The notes: a model not told the origin generated them from the letters alone. A stretch of DNA of 64,000 bases from Agaricus subrufescens (GCA_029945375.1 CM057058.1:3348001-3412000); one strand, 5' to 3'; shown: positions 1-11,710, counted from the first letter of the stretch. Numbers and translations are program-made.

Positions 1-99
1 GACGACATCGAGAAAGACAAACAGGTTGCATTGCGGTGTTTAGAACGACCAGAGTATCACAAGTATCTAGAAGACAAACATTTCCGCCTGGAGATTTAG
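1..99 (+). CDS. C-terminal end of an unidentified protein (5' partial)
   Basis: An open frame enters from the left edge and gives 32 residues before a TAG at 97-99. The last residues are charged and end HFRLEI. Reading in from the window edge is the only evidence for this frame. No family is recognisable from so short a tail. The stop codon lies inside the first copy of a 29-bp tandem duplication. Confidence 0.45.
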   Translation, partial: DDIEKDKQVALRCLERPEYHKYLEDKHFRLEI

Positions 100-148
100 T
101 GGTTGCGAGATATTAGATAGAGATTTAGTGGTTGCGAGATATTAGATA
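91..148. repeat. 29-bp perfect tandem duplication (2 copies)
   Basis: Positions 91-119 and 120-148 are identical 29-bp units beginning GAGATTTAGTGG. The first copy carries the stop codon of the upstream gene. A third partial copy (GAGAT) follows. It looks like a recent slippage or duplication event. Confidence 0.9.
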
Positions 149-238
149 GAGATATCTATAGAGGAGGACTAGGGACTGCATTAAAATAATATGAGTTGGA
201 TTGTCGGGGCAGAAGAGGAAGGGCCGACGTGCCGAGGA

Positions 239-844
239 TCATAAACGTCTAGTTTTACTGGAACGCGTGCCACCAATTTTGAGGGGGGTACAGTCAGTGA
301 CACTCTTGATGGTATCGCGAATGGACGCGCCCTCGGTGGCCATAAGCGCGGTTTTGAGGGCCTCTCTGCCTTGGCCGAAGCCATTGAAATAGAGGTCGAC
401 AGTGACCTTGCTGCCGTGTTTTTTCTTGAGATCCTCGAGAACCTTGAAGATTTGGATGGCGCATTGGTAGCCAGCCTCGTAGCCCGCACGCTGGCCTTTT
501 TTGAACTTGAGAGAACCGCCAGAGAACCAGGAAATGACCTGAGAGCGCGGGGGGTTGAAGAGGGATTTGTCGTATGTCAGGGAAGAGAGGGTGGTGATGG
601 TGTTGTTGCGCGAGGAATGGCAGTCGAAGCGGTAGGCAGCGCCCATATGTGAGTCGCCCCTAAGCATTGAGAATGGGTTGGTTTCGGCAGACCTGTAGGT
701 GTTGAGAGGGCCGGGAGTGGGAGGGCCATCGTCGGTGATGGGGCGGATAGAGAGGGGATTGACGGGATGGACGGCGCCCTCGTTCTGTGCGGTGCTGAGC
801 AGGCGCCGGGCGCTCGTCGACAACGTCCGCCGCAGCGAGAACAT
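239..844 (-). CDS. MRPS18: Mitochondrial small ribosomal subunit protein uS11m
   Basis: Single-exon protein of 201 aa from the ATG at 844. The start MFSLRRTLSTSARRLL is Arg/Ser rich and fits a mitochondrial presequence. The C-terminal half carries the uS11 signature: the GYEAGYQCA region, the FNGFGQGREA segment, then DTIKSVTDCTPLKIGG and a basic tail ending KTRRL. Known role: a 30S-type platform protein that contacts small-subunit rRNA in the mitoribosome. The open frame reaches an upstream ATG at 919, but that would bury the presequence, so 844 is preferred. It is divergent from QCR9 with 79 bp between the start codons. Yeast calls this protein Mrps18. Confidence 0.9.
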   Translation of the reverse strand: MFSLRRTLSTSARRLLSTAQNEGAVHPVNPLSIRPITDDGPPTPGPLNTYRSAETNPFSMLRGDSHMGAAYRFDCHSSRNNTITTLSSLTYDKSLFNPPRSQVISWFSGGSLKFKKGQRAGYEAGYQCAIQIFKVLEDLKKKHGSKVTVDLYFNGFGQGREALKTALMATEGASIRDTIKSVTDCTPLKIGGTRSSKTRRL

Positions 845-923
845 GGCTGGCCTGTCACGCTCGCCGTCACGCCTTTCCTCCGGGTGACGCCGTGACAGCG
901 CCATCTCAACCCGAACCACAGCG
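845..923. promoter_or_regulatory. 79-bp bidirectional promoter between uS11m and QCR9
   Basis: This is the whole gap between the two divergent start codons. It holds several GTCAC/GTGAC elements (cgtcacg, ggtgacg, cgtgaca) and no TATA box. Both genes are nuclear genes for mitochondria, so co-expression is plausible (inference). Confidence 0.5.
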
Positions 924-1269
924 ATGAGTGTAAGTCGGCCCCGTCTCCTCCCTGCCCGCCCTCACCCCTCCCGCAGCTCGCCACCGGTCTCTACAACTCT
1001 GTTTTCAGGCGCAACAGTACGATGCACCCCCTCCTCCGCACCTAGCCTCGCTCACCCCAGTCTTCCAGGCGTCTTTGTTGGCTCCGTCTTTGCGGGTGCA
1101 TTTTTGTTCGGAATCGGCTTCGATGTCGGCGTGACGTCCTTCTGGGAGCGCTGGAACAAGGGCGTACGTCCTCTTTCTCCTCGGTCTCGCTGCCTGCCCC
1201 CTTACATCTCTTTCGACGCAGAAACTATGGAAAGACATGCGCCATAAATATGTAGAGGATGATGCGTAG
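924..1269 (+). CDS. QCR9: Ubiquinol-cytochrome c reductase subunit 9 (complex III)
   Basis: Four exons: 924-929, 977-1016, 1069-1163 and 1222-1269, all with GT-AG introns, giving about 62 aa. The protein runs MS-LATGLYNSVFRRNS, then one membrane segment VFVGSVFAGAFLFGIGFD, then ITSW-like WERWNKG and KLWKDMRHKYVEDDA. This matches the yeast Qcr9 layout (RRN-S-VFVGTIFAGAF then NKGKLWKD). Known role: small single-span subunit of the bc1 complex in the inner mitochondrial membrane, next to the Rieske protein. The first coding exon is only ATGAGT, so ORF callers that ignore introns miss this gene. Confidence 0.92.
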
Positions 1270-1334
1270 ACTACCCTGATACTTATAGAGAAAGGATTCC
1301 CACCGTGTGACCTGTGTGACATCTCTCCTTGACT

Positions 1335-2502
1335 ATGGACATCGAGTCCTCCAAAGACTCCTCCAACCCAGACGCAAAGGTCGTCGTCATCACAAACCTC
1401 ACCCGGAATGTCGTAGATGCCCATCTCCAGGCCGTCTTTAGTTTCTACGGCGAAATCGTCAAAATCGACCTGCCGCTCTTTGTAAAATGTTTGTTCACTC
1501 TTTCTCACCCGTTCCTTTCTTCCTACTTAAACGCTCGCGTAACTTCCAGCCGGGCAAAACAGGGGCAAGGCTGCTCTTGAATATGCAGATGCCGCGTCTG
1601 CACATCGCGCTTTCGAACACATGGACGGTGGCCAGCTGGACGGTGCCGTCCTAAAACTCGAACTTTCAAACCTCCCCGTTCGCACACGTACACGTTCTCC
1701 ACCTCCTCCGCGTTCTCGTCGCGGCGGTCCGCCACCAGGTTTGCGATACAGAAACGGTCGAGGCCCGCGTTCTCCGTCTTTTTCTCGTTCACGTTCCCCT
1801 TATTCCCGTTCCCCTTCTCCTCGTTCAAGGAGTCCTAGGTCGCCCAGGTCCTTGTCAAGATCTAGAAGCCGTTCACCATCACCTTATTCTCGTCGACGTG
1901 GAGAAAAATCCTTCCGCGGTGGGCGCGGAGGTTGGGGCAGAAGAGGCCCACCACCACCACCTCCACGCAATAGGGATAGAGACTATCGCAGGTCCCGTTC
2001 ACCACCTCCACCGCGTCGACCCGGTTATCTTGCTCGTAGAAGATCTCCAAGCTATACTCGCGGAGGATATACCGGTCCCGATCGTGACTTTGGTAGAGGC
2101 CGTGGTAATGCAGCCCGCAGGGGAAGACCGATTCGTGGCAGGCCACGTTCTCGTTCCTACTCTCCACGCTCAAGATCTCCTTCAGTTTCTAGGTCTCGCT
2201 CTCCAAGGAGCAGATCCGCAAGTTATTCAGTTCGTTCCAGTCGTTCAAGGACTAGGTCTATCACCCGTTCTAGGACTCCCCTCTCCCGCTCGGTGTCTCC
2301 CAGGTCTCGTTCACGTACACCTAAGTCAAGGAGCCGCTCTCCCCGCTCTGCTCGTTCGATGTCATATGATTCCTATTCCAGATACAGTCGCAGTCGGTCC
2401 CGTAGCCCTCGCGGCCGCTCGGTGAGTAGAGGCAGGAGTGCTAGTAGAGACAGAGATGATATTAGGGATAGTAGGTCTAGGTCTCCCGCCAAGGATTCTT
2501 AG
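1335..2502 (+). CDS. RNPS1-like SR protein (RRM plus long RS domain)
   Basis: Two exons, 1335-1488 and 1550-2502, giving 368 aa. Residues about 15-95 form an RRM: VVVITNLTRNV as RNP2, then GQNRGKAALEY as RNP1, created exactly across the splice junction, then HMDGGQLDGAVLKLEL. The remaining roughly 270 residues are an Arg/Ser-rich domain with SRSRS runs, a Gly/Arg patch and PPPP stretches. Known role of the family: exon-junction and splicing activator proteins in the nucleus (RNPS1 type). The donor used is aaaat|gtttgt; the nearer ttt|gtaaaa would break the RRM frame. Family is firm; exact orthology to RNPS1 is likely. Confidence 0.85.
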
Positions 2503-2694
2503 ACAGAAAAAGTATAGGTAGGAATCCAGTGTGGTGTTAGTTTGAAATCTTTTTTGTAACTGTCTACAACATTCGTTGCTGAATATTAGTTGTTTGCCAC
2601 AAAAAAATGTTCATTTTTTATTCAAGCTGAAAACATTAATACGATGCTACAAAATCAAATGTTCATTATAAGAAATTATTAGATATCAACCGCT

Positions 2695-5600
2695 TCAATC
2701 ACTGTGCATCGAATCGTCGTCGGCGACGAACGGTCTATGACGATTGATGTTAAGATTCCTGCTTATTGGCACGAAATAAAATTGTGAAGACTCACGCATA
2801 CTCATAGTCATTTCTAATAGCAATAGCCATCCATTCCTCATCTGTCCCCGGAGGGAAACCTTGCCCCCCGGCAAGGCTTAGGACAACGGGCAACAACACC
2901 AAACCGTGAAGTGCACCAGAAATGATAAGTGTTAGCCACATGCGGAAGTAGTAAATCTACAGCCAAGTCAGCTTCACTTTTACTACAAAACGAATCATAC
3001 TGACCTCGAGAAGCTTTGAGCGGGTCAGAGCAAGGACCGACATGCCAATAAGTTTAGTAAGTGTGATACCAGACAAAACCTGAAATCAAACCGTTCAACG
3101 GACTGTTATTGTCCACAGGAAGACGCAAAAACTCACTGATGGCCCAACATCAACAAGTGCGATATGTACCCTCTCATCCCTCTCCTTCTGTTCCCCACCA
3201 TGTCCATGCGGCAGTGCATTTCCAACAACAGCAACAGACGAAGAACTCGAAACACTCATAAAAGCCCTTGCAATATGTGCACAAAACTCGACAGCAATAC
3301 CCAACGAAATCACCAAATTCACCAAACTGATCGCGTTCAAACTAATATCCCATAGAGGCATCACAGCCATAACACTCAAAACTGTCATTGCAACAACTCC
3401 CGTCACGATGATAGCGGTGTGCCATGACCCCAGGAGGAGTCCAGTGACAATAAGCACGGAGGCAAGCCCAAGTCCGAGAACTTCTTGAGTGATCGCCACA
3501 ATATGCGCATATTGGTCGAAAAAGACGTAAAAGAGAGAGTAAGGGAAGACTTCTGCACCCGTCTCTTCTGATATTTCGTCGGCTATCCGGTGAGCCGCCG
3601 CGAATGCATTGATAAAGTCGTCTTGAGACTTGAGCGGTTTATGGTATGTGCGGAAGTGGGAAGCCTCGACAAGGGAGGAATCAGCAGTAAAAGATAGAGC
3701 GTCTCCGAAAGCGGTTTCTCCTGCGAGCGAACATTCAGCTGTGGTTGGCGAAGCCAGCCATTGCTTGAGATATCGCATAAATTCTTCTCCTTGAGGAAGC
3801 CCATCCATCGTAATATTCCAAGCCGGTTCGTGGTCCTGGTAACAAGGCCTGCAGGCCCTAGAAGGACTACGAGGAGTGCAGAATACAGAAGGATCGTTCT
3901 TGCGGACGCGACAACATTCATCATTCACAGGATTGAGCCAACTGAGGAAGTTATCTATCCAAGAGGCAGTAGGTTGGTTGATATATGAAGTTTCAGGCCT
4001 CTTGCGCTCTGCTTCTAATCGGTTTGCAAGAGAATAGTCTGGACATGTTGTAAAGCGACCACAAAGTGCCTGTTGGCCAGCCCGCTTGGCAACATCGACA
4101 CCTTTGGCAACGAAATAGACTGGAGGACCGACATCGAGATATGCATCCACAGAGTCGAAGTATGAGACGAGATATGAGTCTGAAGGCAGAGCAAGGCGCT
4201 GGTCTACAAGATAACTTAGTTGGGTAGGCGCATCATCAATGTTTCAAGTTCCTTACCTAGACCAAGCTGCATATGCTGAACAGAAATCACAGATGCTACA
4301 AAGCCTCCGAAAAAGATAATGACAACACAAGCTTTAGTGATAGAGTTCATAAGGAATGGAGCGTAATAGCGGCGAATGAATCTGGCAATTCGTCCCAGAC
4401 CGCTAGAAGTAGTTGATGTTTCTGGTAAGGCTATCCTGGAAGACAAACGAAGACAAGGGAAACAGTCAACGCGGTTGCTCTAATTGACGCTGGTTAAAGT
4501 CTGTCTCAACTTGATTAGAAACTATCACCCACCTCGACACGTTTGAGATCCAAAAGTAATGCACTGATGAACACTGTCACTTGTAACGTAGCATTGATCA
4601 ACACACTTCCAGCCGCATACAATGCGAAATTGCGAACGGCAGGCATTGGAACGAGGGCACCTAAAGCAAAGGCGACCGTCTCGGTGACAGTGCTGAGCAA
4701 AATCGAAGGTCCCATCTTAGCCAAAGTCCGAGCCACCCTCTCTTCAGCACTCAAGTACAATGGAAGGGATGTATCATCCACATCGGGTTGGGCCGCGTCG
4801 AAAGGCGAACGGTGAGAATTTGACGGTGACAGAGGTGCGGTGTATGCTGGTGCTGCGTTTGGTCCATGAAGCGTGTTTTGACGATCGAGTTCGTGGACAA
4901 GGATGAAGACGTTGTCGACACCAACTGCAAGGACAAGAAAAGGTATCACTTCGGCGATGATAAGTGTCACCCTGACTCCGAGCAAGGAGAAGAATCCAAC
5001 TGCGGTAGAGATGGAGAGAAGCACTAGTAGAATGCTGAATAAACCAAGCACGACCTTTGAACCAACAAAGAGGCTGCGAGGAAGGCGGGGGAATATGGTG
5101 GGAACATCACGAGAGTCGAGAGAAACAGTAGATTCAGAGGTGGAACGTCTAAAGAATTTTGGTAGATTGCGGATCCACCGGAAAAGTGAAGATATGATCC
5201 CGTCCTCATCTTTAGTAGCGGATCCACTACCAAGAGTAAGTGAGACGTAGAGGAACATGGCCACATATGATAGTACAACAATGCGAACGTCTGTGTTTGT
5301 ACTCTTGTTCAATTCATTCTCGAGGGACACACCGGTAGAGAAGACGACTGACAAACCGGCCTCCGTCTCGGAACGCTGTGTGAGATCGGTAAGATATTCA
5401 AGCAGGGTCGACTCCCAATCCATGATCATAGCTTGTTTGGTCGGGTCGAGTGAATCAGATACCACATATGTCACAACGAAAGCTTCAGCCTCAGAGTAGT
5501 GTTTGAGGCCCTTGGAATCGACAGGAACACCCCCCAAAACAAATTGTGGCTCAAGAGGTTGCTGGAAATCAGGAAGGCAATCAACGGGATTCCAAGCACA

Positions 5601-7165
5601 CTCCTCTAGGTGATTTGCCCATGTGTCCGGACCGTACATTTCTAGGTCATTACCATACCAGGCCGCAATGGACTGTGTGACACAAGCACCACGAGGGCCC
5701 TCGGGCTTGAAACAAACATCATTAAGCTTAATACCACTGGGCGAGGTAAGGTCACGAATTTGTGATTCGACGTCAAACCAGAATTTGAGGCGGTCCCAAG
5801 ACAAGACGGGCCCTTTCTCGCCCACGGTGATGGATGTAGCTTGAGTAGTGTCGTTTGAATCAGACTCTGATTGGGGTGGCGCAGCGGTCACAAAGATTTG
5901 TTCGGTACGATAGAATGGACCAAAGTGCTGGTCGAAGTATTCCTTCTGGAGCCTGCTCTCCGAATCTGGCGCAACCCACAACCTGACAGGGTCTGTTTCA
6001 ACCGTAAATCTATTCCAACCAATGTTGAGCAAGCCGACGAAAAGAAAGATGACGGAAAACATGAGCCAGGGATGATTAGAGGCCAATAGACCCAGGCGAT
6101 AGAAGCCTCTCCGGATAAAATTATTGACGCGGTCTTGGCGTGGCTGGACCGTCTCTATGGGGTCTAGTAATGATACGCCACGACCGAGATGCCGAGAATC
6201 GGAGGGGGCACCCAACGAGTCTTCGTCGATATAGTGAGTAAGAGAGGCAGCGCCGACAAGTCCACGACTGCGTGATCGTGGAGAAGCAGCATCTGCTGAG
6301 AGAGCAACACGTTCATATGATTTCTCCCTGCGATGTCTGCGGAAAGCGGAGATGGCATAGCCGGTTAGGAACCCCAGGACAACCACGGTATAGGTGATGG
6401 AAAGAATGAAGGATAGGCATGACAAGGGGCCGACAACACAAGTAGGCCCAGCGTCAGGTAAAGGGACAGGTGGCAAGGCAGGGCATATGTCGGGGCAGTC
6501 TATGCATGTGCAACGACTGGATAATTCACTGTCGTAGCAATTTCGCGGTAGCGTGTCAAGGGGTGTGATGTCGGGTGGTGGTGTAGTGGGGAAGTTGATC
6601 TGGAACGGACTTCCGAGCGGTTTCTCATCGCCCAGGAATTTGAAGAAAGCATGATAATCTTTGGCACCTCCTCCAATAAAATCCATGGCATAACCGTTGG
6701 TGACACCGAACTGGACGTCCTTGCAACTGTCATAGAACCCCTTGCCAAACTGTTCAGCGACAAAGAAATCGGCAGACTTGACAGCAATCCGGCCTTCGGA
6801 ACCCTCTTGTGTAGCGGTAACATTGACGAAATCACCCTGGTGTGGAGAACATGTGAAAGAACAAAAGAATGATCTGAAGTTGTTCCTGCAAGCTGGACAA
6901 GACGCGAGGAAGGCTTCTACTTGGACAAAGTTGGTCTTGAGAGACTCAACCTGGTCAGAGGAACAGCATACTGGCCCGGTGGCGAGTTCTGGCCCACAAA
7001 CTTCAGTAAGTAAGGCACGGTCCTCGGGCTACGAGACGCTATGGTCAGTAGATAACGAGAGACGATAGAGAGAGGACGGACGTCTTGGGGAGGCCCGTCG
7101 TAGGGACAGGGGAGGGGCTTGAAGACGTTTGTGCCGCACGAAGACCGTAGAGCACAGTGGTTCAT
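2695..7165 (-). CDS. NPC1: Niemann-Pick C1-type sterol transporter
   Basis: Seven exons on the minus strand: 7165-7082, 7028-4533, 4479-4257, 4203-3137, 3079-3005, 2956-2796 and 2758-2695, in frame throughout, 1389 aa. The N-terminal luminal domain is Cys rich ([37 protein letters not shown]). A sterol-sensing domain follows, with [29 protein letters not shown], then large Cys-rich luminal loops ([22 protein letters not shown]) and the last membrane block [22 protein letters not shown]. The tail ends [13 protein letters not shown]. Known role: moves sterol out of the lysosome/vacuole lumen with NPC2. Odd: the only ATG in frame at the 5' end leaves no signal peptide; the codons upstream read [10 protein letters not shown]. 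It is divergent from DPH1, with 38 bp between the start codons. Confidence 0.93.
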
Positions 7166-7203
7166 GGCAGAGGCGTGCACGTGAGCAGCCTCTGCCCTCC
7201 CCC

Positions 7204-8957
7204 ATGTCGGCAGCAAAGCCCAGGAAACGCTTCGTCGGCAGCAAGTCCGCCAGACCTTCCAAGCCCGGCGTTCACCCTCTCGTCTCGAACCAGATCCCCG
7301 ACGACATCCTCTCCGATGCCCAGCTCAACGCCGCCATCCAACAGCTCCCTTCAAACTACTCATTCGAGATCCACAAAACAATTCACCACATCCGCAAGAA
7401 CAAGGCCTCCATGGTTGCACTTCAGATGCCAGAGGGGCACTTCAAATGCCAGAGGGTCCAGATGTTCGCATGCACTATCGCAGACATCATTGAGCGGTGC
7501 GCAGGAGCTATGACTCTCGCGGCCTTTCTTTACACCCTCCCGCAGTTTTACCCCCGCCCTGACCGTAATCATGGGAGATGTCACATACGGCGCCTGTTGT
7601 ATAGACGACTATACCGCGGTCGCTCTTGGATGTGATATGATGGTCCACTATGGTCATAGCTGCCTAGGCTCGTCTCCAGAACGTCCAGCCTCTCACCTTA
7701 TCTGATAGTCCCTCCAGTCCCTGTTGATCAGACATCAATAAAGACGCTCTATGTCTTCGTCGAAATTGGCATTGACTCTTCTCATTTGCATCATTCTGTA
7801 AGGCTCAATTTTCCAAGCGATCGGCAAATCTTCAAAGAGCGTCTACTTGAGGGAGAAGAAGAGTCCAGCAACTTACCTGCGGGCACACAAATCGCATCTG
7901 GTATGGCACAGCTTCGCATAGAGGGTCCTTCTACTGCGGAAGCGCTAAAAATGGCCCCTGATACGCCTTCGGACCATACTCAACCCACTCGACTCGCTCT
8001 CGTGTCGACTATCCAGTTTGTTGCAGCTCTGCAAAAGCTGAAGGAGGATCTTTCCGGCGGGTACCCTGCATCAGCATCCAGGCCCGAGGAAAACGGGGGC
8101 GAAAATCACGAACTCACCCTACCAGGTGGCAACAAAAATTTTTGGAAAGGCCAATATGAGGCCACGATACCGAGGTCGAAGCCCTTGTCTCCTGGAGAAA
8201 TCCTCGGTTGCACTGCGCCAACTTTGAAAGACGTTGATGCGCTTATGTATGTCTTTCGCATATACGCACTCCCATGGTGGTTCAATGCTCTTTGCCAGAT
8301 ATTTGGGCGACGGTCGCTTTCACCTCGAGTCAATTATGATTGCTAACCCGACTGTTCCCGCCTTTCGTTACGATCCCTATTCTAAAAAATTTACTAGAGA
8401 ACGCTACGACCACGACGAAATGCAGACTGTTAGAAATCAAGCAATAGAAACGGCGAAGCGAACCATCGGTACATCTCGGCCTTCGGAGACGATTGAAGAC
8501 CGCCCCGGTGATAACCCTCTCTGGGGTGTCATTTTAGGGACCCTAGGTAGACAAGGAAACCTCAATCAAATGCGGGTATATAATATTCTGCTTCTGTCTC
8601 TGGCGCATGGGATAAATTCGCTTTCCTTTTCAGGCCATCACTCGACAATTGGAAGCTTCTCAGATCCCGATCCCTTACATCCCCATCCTGCTATCCGAGC
8701 TCTCTCCTGCCAAACTTTCCCTTTTCCAGCCCCACATCTCCACGTTCGTTCAAACGTCTTGTCCGCGTCTATCAATTGACTGGGGTTATGCGTTTGGTCG
8801 CCCTCTACTTACCCCGTATGAGTCTGCGGTCGCTGTCGGCACGACCTCAAGCTGGTTGGAGTCTGGGGCGGATGACTCGAAGACCAATAGTTATCCGATG
8901 AATTTTTACGAAGCAAATAGTCCTTGGGCTGTGTCACGGCTTAAAGGCTCGTTTTAG
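7204..8957 (+). CDS. DPH1: Diphthamide synthase subunit DPH1
   Basis: Five exons: 7204-7496, 7546-7667, 7718-8246, 8299-8575 and 8634-8957, 514 aa. Conserved blocks are [32 protein letters not shown] (cluster Cys), [36 protein letters not shown], and [12 protein letters not shown] followed by the last-Cys region [10 protein letters not shown]. Known role: with Dph2 it forms a 4Fe-4S radical SAM-type enzyme that transfers aminocarboxypropyl to His of eEF2. Odd: a 20-nt imperfect tandem duplication inserts about six residues after MPEG. Intron 2 (7668-7717) appears to be GC-AG: ending the exon at CTA G is what restores CLVPVDQT. A GT donor further on would add residues there. Confidence 0.9.
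7417..7456 (+). repeat. 20-nt imperfect tandem duplication inside DPH1
   Basis: Units at 7417-7436 and 7437-7456 both read gcacttcaRatgccagaggg, with one G/A difference. The second copy is read one frame over, and the frame is right again at CAGATGTTCGCA. Confidence 0.85.
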
Positions 8958-9942
8958 AAACCCGCGTTTGAGTTCAATTATAAGGAATTCTTCGCCGGAA
9001 TATCCTTGAAAAACTTGTCATATACGTAGTCACCGTCACATCGGCTCCACATTATACCTGCTCAATTCAAGCGATCATGCATATAAGTCGCAAGACCCAG
9101 CTCGTAGGTGAAAGATGCGGTAAGCTGAGAACTCATGGATTGATTATCTCAAGTTGCCACTTGCCCATGGAACGCCCAGGCGCAACATAGGCGACGACTA
9201 TTTATGTGAGTGAGACCGCATCAACCTCTTCACTGTCATTCTGACTTACGTCCTCGTTACCGGTATTTGGTTGATGTTAGTGGTTTTTGTCTTTTCGTGC
9301 GCCCTTTTTTGGTTAGCACGAGGGACTTCTGTCGGCTAAATTTGGTGTTCATTTTCCCCTTCGTCATGCGCTCCTCAGGGTACAAGCTGTGGCACGGTTT
9401 GGTTCTCTTGTCTGCGTTGTCCAGCGTGTCCCAAGCGGGCTCCAGCGGCATCAGTTGGCCAAGTGTCTAGTTGTGGATTTGTATTGGGGATGAATAATCT
9501 TTTTGTCGTGCGAGGCGAAGGAACCAAATTGCCGGCACAATAGCCAGGCTAGACACCGTGCAGTTGGATGTTGATTTATCACCGTCCCCAAATTTTTAGA
9601 AAAAAATGCTGGTAAAAATGCCTACGGTAACTCCGCCGCTCGCTTTCAGGCATGAACCCATGCGTCAGAGTTTCGTTATGCTTCTTGACGTGTTCCCGGC
9701 GATCTCTCAGCTTATCCTGCGCCAGCTGACTTTAGTGTAGATGATCGGAATGCACTTCTGGTTAAGGCAACCCTCTTCGGCCAGATGTCCCTGATGAGAA
9801 GAGTTACCGGCTGGCTCAAATCTTAGTCCGATGGCAAACTAACGTATGTAAATTCCAGAAAAACAAGAACCCACAACATTACACTGGTTGTGTTCCTTGT
9901 AAAAGCTCCTCCGTCGCTCTTTTTTTTTTCGCTTTACATGCA
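8958..9942. other. Intergenic region between DPH1 and the DUF6533 gene
   Basis: No convincing gene. A short plus-strand frame from an ATG at 9366 to 9470 would give 34 residues with a hydrophobic leader (LVLLSALSSVSQA), but nothing around it supports a real gene. A T-rich tract at 9920-9930 sits just before the next start. Confidence 0.4.
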
Positions 9943-11710
9943 ATGTCTCTAGGCTCTCTAGACGAGGCAGCATCCGCTGTCCGTGTTCTGTTCCTACAGA
10001 ATTATTTTCAACGTGAGGTTCTATTCACCCATCCCCCCGTTTATTGTCGGAAATTTTGACGTTGGAATATAGTGGCTGCATTAATTCTTACATTCTACGA
10101 TCATGGTCAGTGCTTTAGTCATGGTTGTAATTCGGGCAGATATTGAAATGGGTTAATGGTAGCCTTGACGTTCGGTCAAGAAGTACGTCCAATTCTCAGT
10201 CGCCTTAGAATTTTAGGCTGATAGCTTCTCCAGGTCGAACTCATTTGGGCAAGTAGCGTGGTTGAGTAGAACTGAACCGCTACTCACTTCTGCCCCCCAT
10301 CAGACCAAGCGCTGGTCTAAGTCAAAAATTCTCTATCTTCTTGTAAGTCGTTATCACCGGGTGGTTACTGCTATATACTCATACACTCCCTCCCCCAAGT
10401 GCCGTTACGCTGGGGGGACCCTCGTCTTGTACGTGGGGACTTGCTTTTATTCAGTATCACTTAACAGCCTGACCCGTCATTCCAGCTGCGATACCTATAG
10501 TAGGTCACCCTTCAACCGTCCTTCGTCAACCTTTGATGGCATCCCACTAGTCTACATGAACTCCAAGCCGACGGACGTGGTAAGTCGCAGACTTTAAACG
10601 GGTCGATATATCCGCTGACATGGCTTAGTTGTACGTATCATTTTTTCCCCCTCCCCTTCAACGAGAGATCGCGTGATTCAGCCAGTGCTTATGGATTTGG
10701 ATTTGGTCCACAGTTGTGCGTAGTACCACGTTACCTTTCTGCCCCCGACTTACATTCTTATTTCTTTCCTTAAAGGCCTTACAGGAATGCGAGTGACCAT
10801 GTCGATTGCTATGGTTTCGACTTGGGTCACCCAGTGTGAGTTCTTTGAAGATATTACCCCCGGTAGTCTTGTGTATCAATACCCCTCCAGGTATCTTACA
10901 GTTGCGCATCGAAGCCCTGTACCGCAACAAATATGTGACAGGGTTTCTCTACGTGCTTTTCGCCGGCGAGGTGGTTGGTCTATTCATTCTTGTGGTTCAG
11001 TCTATGCGCGGAATAGGAGGTGAGTCAGATCTAACAATAGTCCGAGTGGCATCCCAATTATTGTGTGTCCAGTGACCTCCCAGCCGTACCCCGGGGTGTA
11101 TCAATGCGCTTTGACCAAGATCCCGTCCTGGATTCTGATGTTTTGGATATCCGTCCTACTCTTTGACATGGTTTTGTTCTGTCTCGTGCTGCGGCTCACC
11201 TACCGGTGGTGGTCTCGAAACTCAGAGGGAATAATGCCGGAGCGGCTATTCGGTCCATCGATTGTTTTTATCCTGCTACGCGATAACTTCGGGCACTGTA
11301 TTGCGTGAGTTTGCCGATTGAAAAAATGCTTTGTGGGTGCTTGGCTGATATATTTGATGGCAAGCGCATTTGCTGTGTACACGGTAACGGTGATTGTCTG
11401 GTTAACGGCAGAGCCGCGGTACGCAAGTATCCCATCTTGCTTTGCGTACTCTGTCACCACCGTCATGGGGACGCGGTTAATCCTGAATCTTTGTGATGCG
11501 TATCACAATCCGACAAGTGATACATCGCTGGGCGGTTCTGAGTGGGGTGCCGTGTCCCGGTTTACTGCTGTTAATTTTGCACCGATGCCGAATACCAGGA
11601 GGCAGGATATACCACTGACATTTCGGGTTCCGTTGGATAGAGAAACCCAGGACGAGCAGGAGGATGTTCCTGCCGATGGGTCGAAAACAGGACAATCCCA
11701 GATTGATTGA
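9943..11710 (+). CDS. DUF6533-type multi-pass membrane protein
   Basis: Several small exons. Resolved ones are 9943-10012, 10073-10105, 10163-10182, 10234-10248 and 10304-10342; later ones are approximate, and the last ends at the TGA 11708-11710. The start MSLGSLDEAASAVRVLFLQNYFQ leads into LAALILTFYDHALTFGQEVELIWTKRWSKSKILYLL, the hallmark opening of DUF6533 proteins. Further membrane segments are LRIEALYRNKYVTGFLYVLF, WILMFWISVLLFDMVLFCLVLR and VYTVTVIVWL, followed by VTTVMGTRLILNL. Function of the family is unknown; it is expanded in Agaricomycetes. The intron 10249-10303 uses a GC donor (GCAAGT). Exons between 10400 and 10850 and the joint near 11306 are uncertain, so a decayed copy cannot be excluded. 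Confidence 0.72.

Noticed and set aside
1898..2425. 175-codon frame inside the SR protein gene
   Set aside because: Out-of-frame shadow of the RS-repeat coding sequence.
9366..9470. Small secreted protein gene
   Set aside because: 34 codons with a hydrophobic leader but a nearby stop and no supporting exon; chance is likely.
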